Assembly (NCBI RefSeq): GCF_016906535.1
Contig: NC_057383.1
Coordinates: 992,001 to 1,056,000, forward strand
DNA from: Rhizoctonia solani
Taxonomy: Eukaryota > Basidiomycota > Agaricomycetes > Cantharellales > Ceratobasidiaceae
Direction: 5' to 3'
Length of the DNA: 64,000 nt
Numbering within the stretch: the first letter of the stretch is position 1; the number at the start of each line of letters is the position of its first letter. The translations under genes and the position numbers were made by a program. Under the pieces are notes generated by a model. It did no database searches. It was not told where the DNA came from and saw nothing but the letters and a program-made list of their open reading frames with translations. Below are positions 42,896 to 55,400 of the stretch, in pieces.

Positions 42896-45686
42896 ATGGG
42901 AGATCTTGAGAAGTCAATGGAATACAGGTCTCGCGCACTTTCGCTCACTCCAGGAGGCCACCAAGACTTAGCCCGCCGACATGCTGCGCTAGGTGCATCA
43001 TATATCGAAAGATACCGACGCCTGGGAGAAATCGATGACCTCGAGAAAGCAATTGGATGCGACTCTCGTGCACTCGAGCTCACTCCTGCCAACCACCCGG
43101 ACTTCCTACGCCGGCATGCTGATCTAGGAATGTCATACGTTCAACGATATAAGTACCTAGGCGAACTTGATGACCTTGACAAGGCGATGGAGCACAAGTC
43201 TTGTGCGCTCAAACTCACTCCTGACGGTCATCGAGACTTGCCACGCCGGTATGCTGACCTAGGCGTATTATACACTGATCGATATATTCGCCTGGGCGAC
43301 TTCACTGATCTTGAGAAATCGCTCGAGTGCGACGTTTGTGCGCTCACACTGACTCCCGAGGGCCACCCACACCTGTCAGTCCGACATAGTGCTCTGGGGG
43401 TTTCATACGCCAGCCGATACCAACGCCTGGGTGAGATCGCTGATCTAGCGAAGGCGATCGAACATCACTCTCATGCACTCAGCCTCACTCCAACTGGCCA
43501 CCCACACCTACCACCTCTGTATGAAGCTCTAGGGACATCATACACTAAACGATATCGACATCTGCATGAGACTTCTGATCTCGAGAAATCGATTGAGTAC
43601 AAGTCGCGTGCGCTTGAACTAACTCCTCACGATCATCCACACTTACCACGACGGTATGATGCTCTCGGAGTGTCATACACCGATAGATATCGACTTCTAG
43701 ACAAAACCGATGACCTCGAGAAGTCAATCGAATTCAAGTCCCGTGCGCTCGAGCTCACCCCCGACGACCACGCAAGTTTATCGCGGCGGTATGCGGCATT
43801 AGGAGTCTCATATACTGATCGATATCAATGTCTAGGGTTGCCTAAAGACCTCGAAAAGTCAGTTGAGTGTCATCTGCGTGCGCTCGACCTGACTCCCGAG
43901 GGACATCCGGATTTATCTTTACGGCATTTCAATTGGGCTTTAGGATGTCATGACCAATATCAGCATACACATAATCCTTCCCACTTGAATGCATCGCTTG
44001 ATGCCTTCCGTAGATCCACCCAGTTGCTAAATAGCGCACCGCGCGAGGTCTTCAAATACGCCTTCGAGTGGGCAAAACTCGCATCCAGGCATAGCTATCT
44101 TGACCGCCTTGGAGCCTTCGGTGCGACTATCGACCTTCTTCCTCATTTCATTTGGCTTGGTGCAACAACCACTCAGCGATACTACGACTTATTTTCGGCT
44201 GAGAATGTAGCCGTGGGAGCTGCCTCAGCCGCTATTCTATCCTCCAACTACAACCTAGCGCTTGAGTGGCTCGAGCATGCACGATGTGTGGTCTGGACTC
44301 AGAGCCTCATGCTTCGGTCCCCCATCGATATACTCAAATCGTCCCATCCAGAACTCGCTATTCAGCTTCAGTCAGTTGCTCAGCAGTTAAATCAGGCGAA
44401 CTCAGAATCAGACTTATCAGCGGATGTTCCAGAGCATCGATACCGTCTGGCAAGAGAGTACAATAATTTGTTGGCCCAAGCACGCAAGCTACCTGGCTTC
44501 GAGGATTTGCTTCAGCTAACAAAGTGCAGCGATCTAGTTGGGGCAGCTAAAATAGGACCTATTGTTATCATTAATTGCCACGAAGATCACTGCGATGCAC
44601 TTCTGATCATGCCTGGGGGAGATAGTGTTGCTCATATTCCTCTCCCCAACTTTACCGGTATAAAGGCTCGGCATACTCGCTTCGAAATGGAAAAGTCTAT
44701 CAGGAATAGTCGATTAAACGAGCGTGGAGCCGAGCGCCGACCGCTACAAGAGGAAGAGGAAGAGGAAGATTTTAGGAGCGTGCTTTCAAACCTCTGGTAC
44801 GACATCGTCCGGCCAGTACTAGGCTATCTAGGATATACGGTGTGTTTAGTGAGCCGCTAAAACAACCATGTTACTCACTATACGTCTACAGGATAAGTCT
44901 GACGTGATAATTGACGAAATGCCACATATTACATGGTGTCCCACCGGTGCACTATCATTCCTGCCATTGCATGCTGCTGGAGATTACGATCAGTCAAGAT
45001 CGAGGGTATTTGACTATGTCATATCCTCTTACACTCCTACACTGACCGCTCTACTATCATCGACTAGCATTGCATTGAGTAGTAATTCCCGAGTGCTTTT
45101 CATCGGCCAAGAGGCTACTCCAGGCCACCAGAAGCTGCCGGGGGCTGCCAAGGAGCTCAAGCATGTTGTACGCCATATAGAAGGAAGAGCCGGATACTCG
45201 CAACTGCTGGGAAATCAAGCAACTGTGGGAACCGTGCTCGATGCAATGGAACAACACGACTGGGTTCACCTTGCTTGCCATGCTCACCAGAACGTTCAGG
45301 ATCCAACCGAGAGTGGGTTCTTTCTCCACGATGGAATCTTGAATCTGGCATCAATCAACCAAAGATCGTTCAAAAGAAAAGGTCTAGCATTCCTCTCAGC
45401 TTGTCAGACGGCGACTGGCGATGAGAAGCTGCCTGACGAAGCCATTCATCTTGCTTCAGGCATGCTCATGGCCGGATACTCGAGCGTGATCGCCACAATG
45501 TGGTCGGTGCACGACGAAGACGCACCCGTGGTGGCCGATAGAGTGTATGCGCAACTAATGAAGGATGGAAAGATTGGGAACGGGGAGGCAGGGAAAGCGC
45601 TGCATAACGCAGTTGGGGAGTTACGGGACAAGGTTGGGGAGAAGGAGTTTAGTCGATGGGTGCCTTATATCCATATAGGCTCGTAA
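42896..45686 (+). CDS. TPR-CHAT caspase-like protease
   Basis: Two exons, 42896-44839 and 44892-45686 (52-nt intron, GTGTGT...ACAG), coding 912 residues from the ATG at 42896. Residues 1-350 are eight 44-residue TPR-like units with the core DLEKxIExxSxALxLTPxxHPxLxxR and LGxSYxxRYxxLGE. A helical middle follows (residues 370-640, with an acidic patch EEEEEEDF near 620). The C-terminal CHAT domain has the catalytic His in WVHLACHAH (His778, codon 45279-45281) and Cys in LSACQTATG (Cys819, codon 45402-45404), and ends GYSSVIATMWSV...WVPYIHIGS. CHAT proteins are caspase-like cysteine proteases, and bacterial TPR-CHAT acts in type III-E CRISPR defence. Substrates in fungi are unknown to me. The gene begins inside a repeat array because of an upstream deletion; both catalytic residues are intact. 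Confidence 0.85.
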
Positions 45687-46809
45687 GCGGGTGTAGATGA
45701 ACATGATTTCGAGTTTTGATAGCCAATAGTTAGTGTAATGTGACAAATATATGGCCTAGAGAATCCCGATATTTCTGAGTTACAGGCCTCAAGGTTAGCA
45801 AGAAAACCCCGGTATATTCACTGTGTTTCAACCCAGTGAACATCTCTCAGCTCTCGTATTTTCATGGACAAAGTAGATAAATTCACAATGTTCTCACTGA
45901 TATAAGCTGTTTTCTGGCTCCTCGCCCTTTGATGAGCTTTTATGTTTAACCAATACACGTTGGGTATATTGATTATACTATCGTTATATAAAAGCTGGTT
46001 CGTGAATCGCAACCGTTTTTCTGAGACATGACCGTGTATTGCATTTGAATCGAGCACAAGTGTATGCAATACGTTGCGTATGGCCCCACATCAGATGTGC
46101 TGTTTTTTCTTTCTCAAGGGTGGTCTGGGAGTCCTTGCTCTTTAAAGTGTAAATACGAACTCTACGACCTCGGCTAGCCCCAGATTCCAGGAAACTATCG
46201 CGCAGTGTATGATACGAAAAAACAGCAGGGTGAATAGAACACTTCCGACGTGAATCATATGTAGAGGATATTTGCTGAATATTTGACTGCATTCGGCTTT
46301 GGGGCTTCTTTAAATAAATAGACTATCTCTAGGTACTTTAGCACAGAACTGATTGATTGAATAGTATTGGTAGCTGAGTACGTCCCAACACCTCACGAAA
46401 TCTGTAGCGTTTGGACTGGGTCAGTAGTTATTAGTGGTCAAACACTTGAGTCGTGGGTGATTATCTCATCAGTCGAATGAACGAGGTCAAGCTTTTCACT
46501 AAAATTAATGTGGTGCTTGGAACGCTACGGTACCCATGGGATCTATTTATTTCAACCAAAACGACTTGAATGATTGGAGATCCGACTCTAACTATGTGTG
46601 GGATGCGGGAACATACGGCGTCCAATTAGAGAGCCCGATCCGGTAATGCAAGAGTTGTTTCCGCGTTTGCAATATGGCTCCCTCGTGTCTTGCACGAAGG
46701 ACTCATAAGGAGATAGGTGGCTCAATAAGATACATTTTGCGCGCGTATATGATACATCTTGTTGAATCAGGCGCCGTCTGGCAAGGCGTGCCACGAGAAA
46801 TACAATAAA
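45687..46809. other. Intergenic, no gene seen
   Basis: AT-rich, about 1.1 kb between convergent genes. Short frames with no domain. Nothing supported. Confidence 0.5.
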
Positions 46810-47441
<632 letters not shown>

Positions 47442-48031
47442 GATTTCGTATGGGTGAACTTGTTGGTACGCGACGAGTAGTAATGCGTTGCGCGAGGACA
47501 CCAAGGTGGTTAGGACTAGCCGACGCCCAAGCGCGCAGAGCATATATTACGTAACGCGCTGGGCGCTAGGATCAGCCATCCCCATATGTGAGTAAATGAT
47601 CATCAACTATCTGCAGTCTTCTCATTAACGAAAATGGATGCAGCAGTGGGCGGAAGTCATAAATTAGGGCTTACAGTATATTCGAATACTCTCTCGGTTG
47701 CAAACCGGTTGCGACAGGATGATCCGTTTCATGCTGCGCTGAAATCAATTTGAGCGAAAATAGTAGTCATATGAACACTCGCCCTTGGTTCTTAATTTCA
47801 TGCCAGCATCCTATATTCCAAAATAACCTAACAAGGAAATCAATTCCATATGCGCTAATCATAGTCTCGGGTAAATTATTGGGGAAGCTTGCTCTGCTAC
47901 ACGCGCTGTGCTGGCACTCTGAGGCGGGCCGCGGGTCCGATTGTATAAATTGCTCTTTTGGCTGGCAAGCCGGGTAGACTTGACTCCTCTTAATCGACTG
48001 CTTTATTCTGAACTTCATTTCTATAGCTATC
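47442..48031. other. Divergent intergenic region
   Basis: About 590 bp between RBX1 and the esterase gene, transcribed away from each other. No gene seen. A CTGAACTTCATTTCTATAGC context precedes the esterase start. Confidence 0.5.
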
Positions 48032-49173
48032 ATGCGCTTTTTTAACACTGCTGCTCTGTTAGGCTTGATCGCATCGGCCATGGCTGCCCCAGGCATGTAA
48101 ACAACAAACTACTCGAGCTTGGACTAACATGCGGAATCTGAAGGCATACTGCTTATTGGTGACAGTACCGTTACTGCAGAAAAGGGTTGGGGTCCCGGAT
48201 TTGTAAGTGGGTCAGCTCGAATAATGACTCTGATGTTGAACTTTTCTTGAAACAGTGCGCCGATACCAAGGGACTCGCCCAATGCACAAACTTGGCTAGC
48301 AGTGGTGTATGCTCTAGTTTCAGAACATGTTTGAACCTTACTAATTGATTATATGTAGAAAACGACCGTTACTTGGCAAGCTCAAACCCAGTACAAAGAC
48401 ATGATCACTAGGTGCAAGACAGCGAACACCTACGCTCTCATCCAGGTACGTAGGGTTGTTGGGTCGTTCCAATGAACCAATTCAGCTCACCCCCTCTCCC
48501 TCATAAAAAAAGTTCGGACACAACGATATGAAATTAATGTCCACAACGCAGTTTGCTGCAAACTTGACGTCCTTGACCAACAAAATCAAGGTGAGGAGAG
48601 TCGCTAAGCGACTAAATGAGATCGACTTAACTATTTCAAACTAGTCCGCTGGATGCTCTCCAGTCTTGATGACTTCTCTCGCTCGAAGAACTTTCTCAAG
48701 CGAGCAAGCAACTTCTGATACCCTTGGCCCCTACTCAGCAGAAACCATTAAAGTTGCTTCAAACCTAGGATTGTCGGTCAGTGATGCACATATGCAGTGG
48801 CCAAACAAGCAGTTGACATATTTGAAATAGCTCCTTCCTCTTTTGGCTGATTCGCGTGCATACTTGAATAAGCTTGGAAAAACCAATGCGATGCAGTGAG
48901 TTTATTGTGATCGCTGCTTAGAAGGAGGACCCATAGCATTTCTAGATTCAACTACGCTTCTGATGATACAACTCATTTGAACTCGTGAGTCAACTGGTTG
49001 CAGAGACCATGTCGGGATTACTAACTTGGTTTTGCAATTACCTATCTAGACTTGGTGCCAAGTACTTTGGACGCATCGTGGCAGACGAAGTCAAGTCCAA
49101 GGTATCTGCTCTGTCCTCTTATATTATCAGTGATGCCTCGCTCTCTGCAAAAATCGCGGCTGGGACCTTGTAA
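48032..49173 (+). CDS. Secreted rhamnogalacturonan acetylesterase (CE12)
   Basis: Starts at ATG 48032 with a signal peptide (MRFFNTAALLGLIASAMAAP) and is cut by eight or so short introns to the TAA at 49171-49173. It has the SGNH hydrolase blocks of CE12: GDSTVT with the nucleophile Ser, FGHND with the oxyanion Asn (about 48513-48527), and DDTTHLN with the catalytic Asp and His (48958-48980). These enzymes remove acetyl groups from rhamnogalacturonan I, helping pectin breakdown outside the cell. The length of about 245 residues is normal for the family. The first intron seems to use a GC donor (CAG|GCATGT), since this is the reading that keeps ILLIGDST in frame. Confidence 0.85.
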
Positions 49174-49466
49174 ATATCAGAAAACGTACGCATGCCGTTC
49201 GAATAGCTTTGCAAATAATCACGCAAATGCTTTGATGCCATGAGTTAGTATTGATTGTATAGCATGTGTTGTATCAGGAAAAATCGACAGATCTGGAGAG
49301 AGCGCATAGATTCGAGAATGACAAAGTCATAGTAATAAAGTAGATAGAAAAAACACACAATACAAGATTTTGATTTTGTATAGAAGAATAGAGGTCGACG
49401 CTGAGATGAGAAACAACAAAAAAAAACAGATCAAGCAAAGAAGAGAAGATAAATCAAATCAATAGG
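49174..49466. other. Intergenic, convergent 3' ends
   Basis: AT-rich spacer of about 290 bp with short A-runs near 49410-49440. No gene. Confidence 0.5.
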
Positions 49467-52400
49467 CTAAGCTCCACCTCCACCGGATGGACGAGGACCG
49501 AAGAAACCACTGGGTCCAGGTGTGGGGCCGAATCGATCAGGACTTCGCTCGCGAACGGGAACAACGGGATGGTCATCGTCTTCAAATGCAGGTGGTGATG
49601 GTGATGGGACTTGGGTAGCATTGCCTCTCCAAGATTGCCAAGATGCAGCGGTGGGTGGTGGGCGGACGTATTCAGCAGATGAGAGCGGGCCGGTAGGGTA
49701 GACAGCGGTAGGAGCGGGTAGGGGGTCATCGCGTTCACGGTCGCGTTGGCTCTTTTTGCGGGTGCGGACGTTGCGCCATGCAGAAGGCTTAGGAGCGGGT
49801 TCTTCCTCGACGATAGAGACGGGCTCAGGTACAGCGACAGGGACCGTTGGGCATTCCGTGGGACAGTAGGTAGCTCCAGGCGGGGCCCTGAGATAGAATA
49901 TTTAATACGTACCGGAATAAATGGAGAATTGCAACGTACCAGTCGGGCTCAAATTCTCCACCGGGTCCATATTTGGACTTCAAAGTTAACAAGCATCCAA
50001 TTTCGCTGAAGAAACAAAATCAGCTTGGTCCATGAAAACATATAGAACAAACATACTGCTGCAGGGCTCTCTTTTCTTCGCGAAGCTTGCCGACCTCCTT
50101 CAGCAGCATGCGAACTTCCTCGGACAGCGCCTTGGAGAAGTCATCCAGATACTGAGAAGATTCGTTAGTAGCAGGTCACAGGTGCATGTAATTTAGCTTA
50201 CCCTCTGAACATTGAAAGGAACTTGTTCGGCAGCAGTTGCTCGTACAGACTCCAGGGTCTCCATATGCTTCCGGTCCATGTCAGTGCGCAAAGCTTCGAA
50301 TGACCATAAGTTATGCGTACTAGACAAGCGATAGAAACACTTACTGTCTGCAATCGAGGCCATCATTGAAGCAATGTCATTATTCTGTTGTTGCATAGCG
50401 GCAAGGACAGCCTCAATGCCTAATCAAAGAAATGTTAGAAGTGATCGTATTCCCTTATGAGATTTAGCATACCAGGCTTGGCAGCAGCGGTAATGCGCTC
50501 TTCTTCTTGTCGTCTACGATCTTCCTCGCGCTCTGCAATGATACCATTCACCAAATCGTGGAGTGTCTCCATGCGCTCCGCTTTCGCACCACGACGAGCC
50601 TGCTTCTCAGCCCAGCGTTGATCATCGGCTTCGCGCCACCTGGCAGCTTCCTCTCGTCGTTCTTCCAAAGCGTTTGTAATATCAGTTAATTGAGCACGAT
50701 TGATAGCTTCGCGTTCCTCGGCTTCGGCACGGAGTTGGTCAAAGCGTGCTTGTTCGGAGGCTGCGCGTTCGAGGCGTTCTCGTTCTATCACATCGCGGGC
50801 AGCGGCGAGTTCTTCCTCAAGTCCCTGCATCCTAGCACGATAGTCTTCCAGCTCTTGCGCTCGGTCAATGTCACGAATCTCAAGTAAACGAGCACGTTCG
50901 TCTTCAGCAGCTGCGCGTTCATCTTCTATGGCCTGCATAAATGCAGTACGATCAGCCTCAGTCGATGCGATGGCTTCACGAATCGCCTGAGTAACATCTC
51001 GACCGAATGCATCATCTTGTCTTGCACGTTCAGCTTGTCCACGTTCAGTAACTTCACGACGGATAGATTCGGTAATATCAAAGACTTGTCGGCGGCGATC
51101 CTCAGCATGACGGGCACGCTCTCGTTCCAACTCGTCGAAAAGTCTCTGCCTCTCACGTTCGTTGGCCTCGAATTCTTGTTGTCTAGCTGTCTCTGCACGC
51201 TCGGCGGCTTCGATCGCACGCCTACGGGCCTCTTCGCTACGCTCAAATACACGCCGGCGTTCATCCTCTGCAGCTTGGAACCGCTGTAGGCGTTCTTCGT
51301 CTTCCGCTTGGATGCGACGATAGCGCTCCTCGTCCTCAGCAATGACACGTCGTCGACGCTCCTCGTCTTCGTCCTGGATCCGACGTCGACGGGCCTCATC
51401 TTCTGCTTGGCGTTGGGCTTGACGCTCAAGCTCGAGAACAGATGAGCGACTTGACTGGGTCGAGACGACGGATTTGGGTGTATGTACAACAGAGGGGTGA
51501 CGACGGATGCTGCCAGGAGGCAGAAAGATTGAATCAGAGCGTCTACTATGTGTGCTACCTCCAGCAATGCTGCGGCCAGGGACTACAAGAACAGGAGTTG
51601 GACCACTGTCATAGTTGCCGGGGTGTTGACTGGCCGAATCCGATGGCAGAAGCTCCGGGATAGTGGTGTTGCCGTGCTGTGACACGACCGTACCGGGTCC
51701 GCTGGGCGGATAACTGAGCCTGGTATTTTCATCGGGAAGTGTGATGCGCCTTCCAGGAATCGGAGTGTAGCCATCAGGCTGGAAGATGGAAGTTGGTTGA
51801 CGAGCCAGCTGAGGTTGCGTGATGACGATGTGGGAAGCATCTGACGGGGCGCTGGGAGCAGTTCCGCTGGGAGCAGTCGTACTTGGTGAGGTGACACGAA
51901 TAATACGGGGCGGCTGAGAGGAAACGCGGACAATTTGGGGTTCGGTGGGTGCTGCTGCTGAGCCCAAACGGATGATCTGGGGAGGTTTGGGAGTGGCAGA
52001 AGTAACGCGAACAATTTGCGGACGCTCCTCAGCTCTCGAGCTCGAACCAATACGGATGACATGTGGCTCAGAGGGTACTGGCGCTGGTACTGGCTCTGGC
52101 TTGACAGAGGTAACACGGATTACTTGAGGCTGAACGGGTTCCGAAGGGCCAATTCTCACAACGGTGGGCTGAGCTGATGCTGGGTCGATGCTGGGCGCAA
52201 CAGGGGTCACAGGTTCGACTCGAGGAGTTGTTACACGAATGACTTGCGGAGCAGGTACAGGCCTAGAGCAGAGATGTAAACGTCAGCATACATGAATCGC
52301 AGTAAAACGCAGAATGCTCACGCAGCGGGAGCAACGACAGGTTGAGGGGAAGTAACACGAATAACCTGGGGGCCTTCTTGAGAAGCAGAAGCACCGACCC

Positions 52401-55400
52401 GAATAACGTGCGGAGGCTCAGAACTGGGAGGAGCTACAACGGGTGCAATCACAGGTGCTGGGACGGGATCTGGTACAGGCACAGGGGGAGCTTGAAGAGG
52501 AGCCGGAGAGGTGACACGAATAACTTGAGGGCCATCTGGAGGTATGGAGGAGCCAATGCGAATAACCTGAGGTTCAGAAGGTGGTGCTGGAAGGGGCGCA
52601 ACAATGGTTGGCTGAGGTGGAGAAGTAACGCGAATGACCTGAGGGCCTTCTTGGAGAGCCGAGGTACCCAAACGAAACACTTGGGCATCCTGAACGGGCT
52701 GAGGAGCAGGAGCAACAACGGTCTGTGGCAGAGATGTAACGCGGATAACCTGAGGTCCTTCTTGATTAGCAGGGCCACCGACCCGGACGACTTGGGGTTC
52801 CGAAACGGGCTGAGGAGCAATAACAGCTTGCGGTGGAGATGTGACACGAATGACCTGGGGACCTTCCTGCACCGAAGCTCCGACACGAATAACTTGAGGG
52901 TCCGAAACAGGATTTTGAACAGAGGCGGCTAAAGGTTGAGGAGATGTAACACGAATAACCTGGGGACCTTCCTGAATGGCCGAACCACCGATACGGACAA
53001 TGTGCGGAGGGTCAGAGGATGTAGTAGCCGGCCTAAAGCAGCGTCAGTAGAGATCAAACAGAATTGGAACCTCACTCACTGAGTGGGAGCAACGACAGGC
53101 GTAGGAGACGTCACACGGACAACGTGAGGACCTTCCTGAAGAGCAGGGCTTGACCCAAGACGAATGATCTGAGGAGCTTCAGGAGCAGAGACCGAAGTAG
53201 ACGAGGATGGAGGAGCCTCCTGGCGAGGGGATGTCACGCGAATGACCTGTGGTGACGCTGGCTGGGTACCATCTCCGACGCGGACAACATTGGGAGGCTG
53301 GGTTTCAAGCACTGGAGTAGGTTCGGGCCGGGGAACAGCTACTCGTATAACTTGAGGGCTCGAGGCGCGAGAACCTCCAACGCGAACGACATGAGGGGGT
53401 TCCGAGGATGGCGGGTTGACTACAGCAATAGGGGGATAGGCAGGTCCAGGAGACCGAACACGAATGACTTGAGGAGACGAGGTGTCGTCGGGCTGGGCAA
53501 CTCGGATGATCTGTGGTTGCGTGTGGTACTCGACTCCATCAGGCGCGCCTATACGAATGATTTGCTCGACACTGCGTTCTGAAGGCGCAGAGGGTGTGAT
53601 AGGAGTCACTTCCTCGTTAGGCTCGGAGCCATAAATTATCGAATGCTCATACACGCTCTGAGGAACTTGGTGACTGCTTGGTTCGGTTACTACGGTCTGA
53701 CGATCGGCTGTATCAGGGAGAGTTGGAGCAACGCTAATGACCCTGCTCGGGTGGCGGCTTTCAGAATCGTTGATCCTACCAGAGCGAGATGATACAACTG
53801 TCCCTTCCTCGATAATTTCGGACAGCGAATGAGGTTCAAACCCATCGAGTTGGGATTCATAATCGACAGGTTCCAAGGAACGGCCAGGACTAGTCACCCG
53901 AATAATTCGTGAGCCAACTTCTGAGGGATCACCGCCGACACGAATGATCTGGGGCTGAGTGGAGGCTTCAGAGGGGGTACCGACGCGGATAACTTGAGGA
54001 CCTTCGCCAGCAACTCTGTCACCCAAACGAATAATATCAGGTGCATCCGAATCATGTGCAGGAGATATGACACGAATCACTTGAGGGCCCTCTGCAGTAG
54101 AAGCATGCGTGGGATCTCCAATGCGAAGGACATCCGGCTTCTGACGAGGCGGGGATGCGACTCGAATAATCCTTGGTCCTTCATCGATAGATGTAGCACC
54201 ACCTCCAACTCGAATAACTTCCGTTTGACGTTCCGGGGATTTGACACGAATAACTTGAGGCTCACTGGGTATTGCGCTACCACCCACGCGGACAACCTCC
54301 GTCTTAACAGGAGGGGAAGTCACACGGACGACTTGCGGACTCTCGCCTGCGGGTTCGGCGGGAAGACGAACGACTTCGGTCTTTGCTGGGGTTGAAGTAA
54401 CACGAATGACTTTTGGACCTTCGTTTGCTGAGGCGGGCTCAGCAGGCAGGCGAACAATCTCGGTTCTGATGGGAGGCGACGTAACGCGGATGACTTGTGG
54501 GCCTTCACTCCCAGGGACGGATTCAGCAGGAAGACGAATGACCTCAGTCTTGGCAGGAGGCTGGGTAACGCGGATGACCTGGGGCTCACTAGGTGGTGCA
54601 GTGCCAGTACGGATGATCTGAGTTGGCTCCGCAGGCGGGTGGGAAGCACCGACTCGAATGACCTGAGGACCCTCACTAACAGGTGCAGCACTTCCGACTC
54701 GAATAATTTCGCTCGGGGGGTATTGCTGAGTGGGCGATGTAACACGGATGACCTGAGGATCACTTGGAGGTACAGTACCCGTGCGGATAATCTGTGTTGG
54801 CTGAGCAGGAGCAGGGTGTGAGGTGCCAACCCGTATAACCTGGGGGCCTTCATAGGTACTGGGAGCCGTACTTCCGACGCGGATTATCTCAGTCGGCGCA
54901 GGAGGACGTTCAGGAGACTTGACGCGAATAACTTGGGGGCCAACATCTTTTGGAACAGCAGACCCCACGCGAACGACTCGGGTGGGCTCTTGTACAACTT
55001 GAGGGGAAGTAACGCGGATGACCTGCGGTTCGAGAGGAGCGGTAGTGCTTGGCGAGCCAATGTGAACAACTTCCACTGGTGGAGGCGCCTCCTTGTAGGG
55101 TGCAGCAACGCGAATAACTTGAGGAGTTGGAGGTACACCGCCTGGCGTGCCGATGCGGACAACTTGAGGGTCTGTTTCCTTAGCTGGCTGAACTCCAACA
55201 CGAATGACTTGAGTTTGGGGAGGTTCTGGATAGGATGGGGTCCCAATACGGATGATTTGCGCTAGCTTGTCTTCTGGTGGTAGCTTGGCTGTACCCACAC
55301 GAACAATTTGAGGCGCTTCAGGATACCCAGGGGTCCCGACACGGAAAACTTGAGCAGGAGCTGGCGTAGGAGGAATCTGAGCAGTCGCGACGCGAATGAT

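Noticed and set aside
42593..43092. Minus ORFs over the TPR repeats
   Set aside because: They repeat with the same 132-bp period as the TPR units and are mirror readings of them.
52342..52932. Plus-strand ORFs antisense to the giant gene
   Set aside because: They are shadows of the repeated VIRV codons, rich in Arg/Asn/Gly, and exist only because the motif array lacks stops on the other strand.
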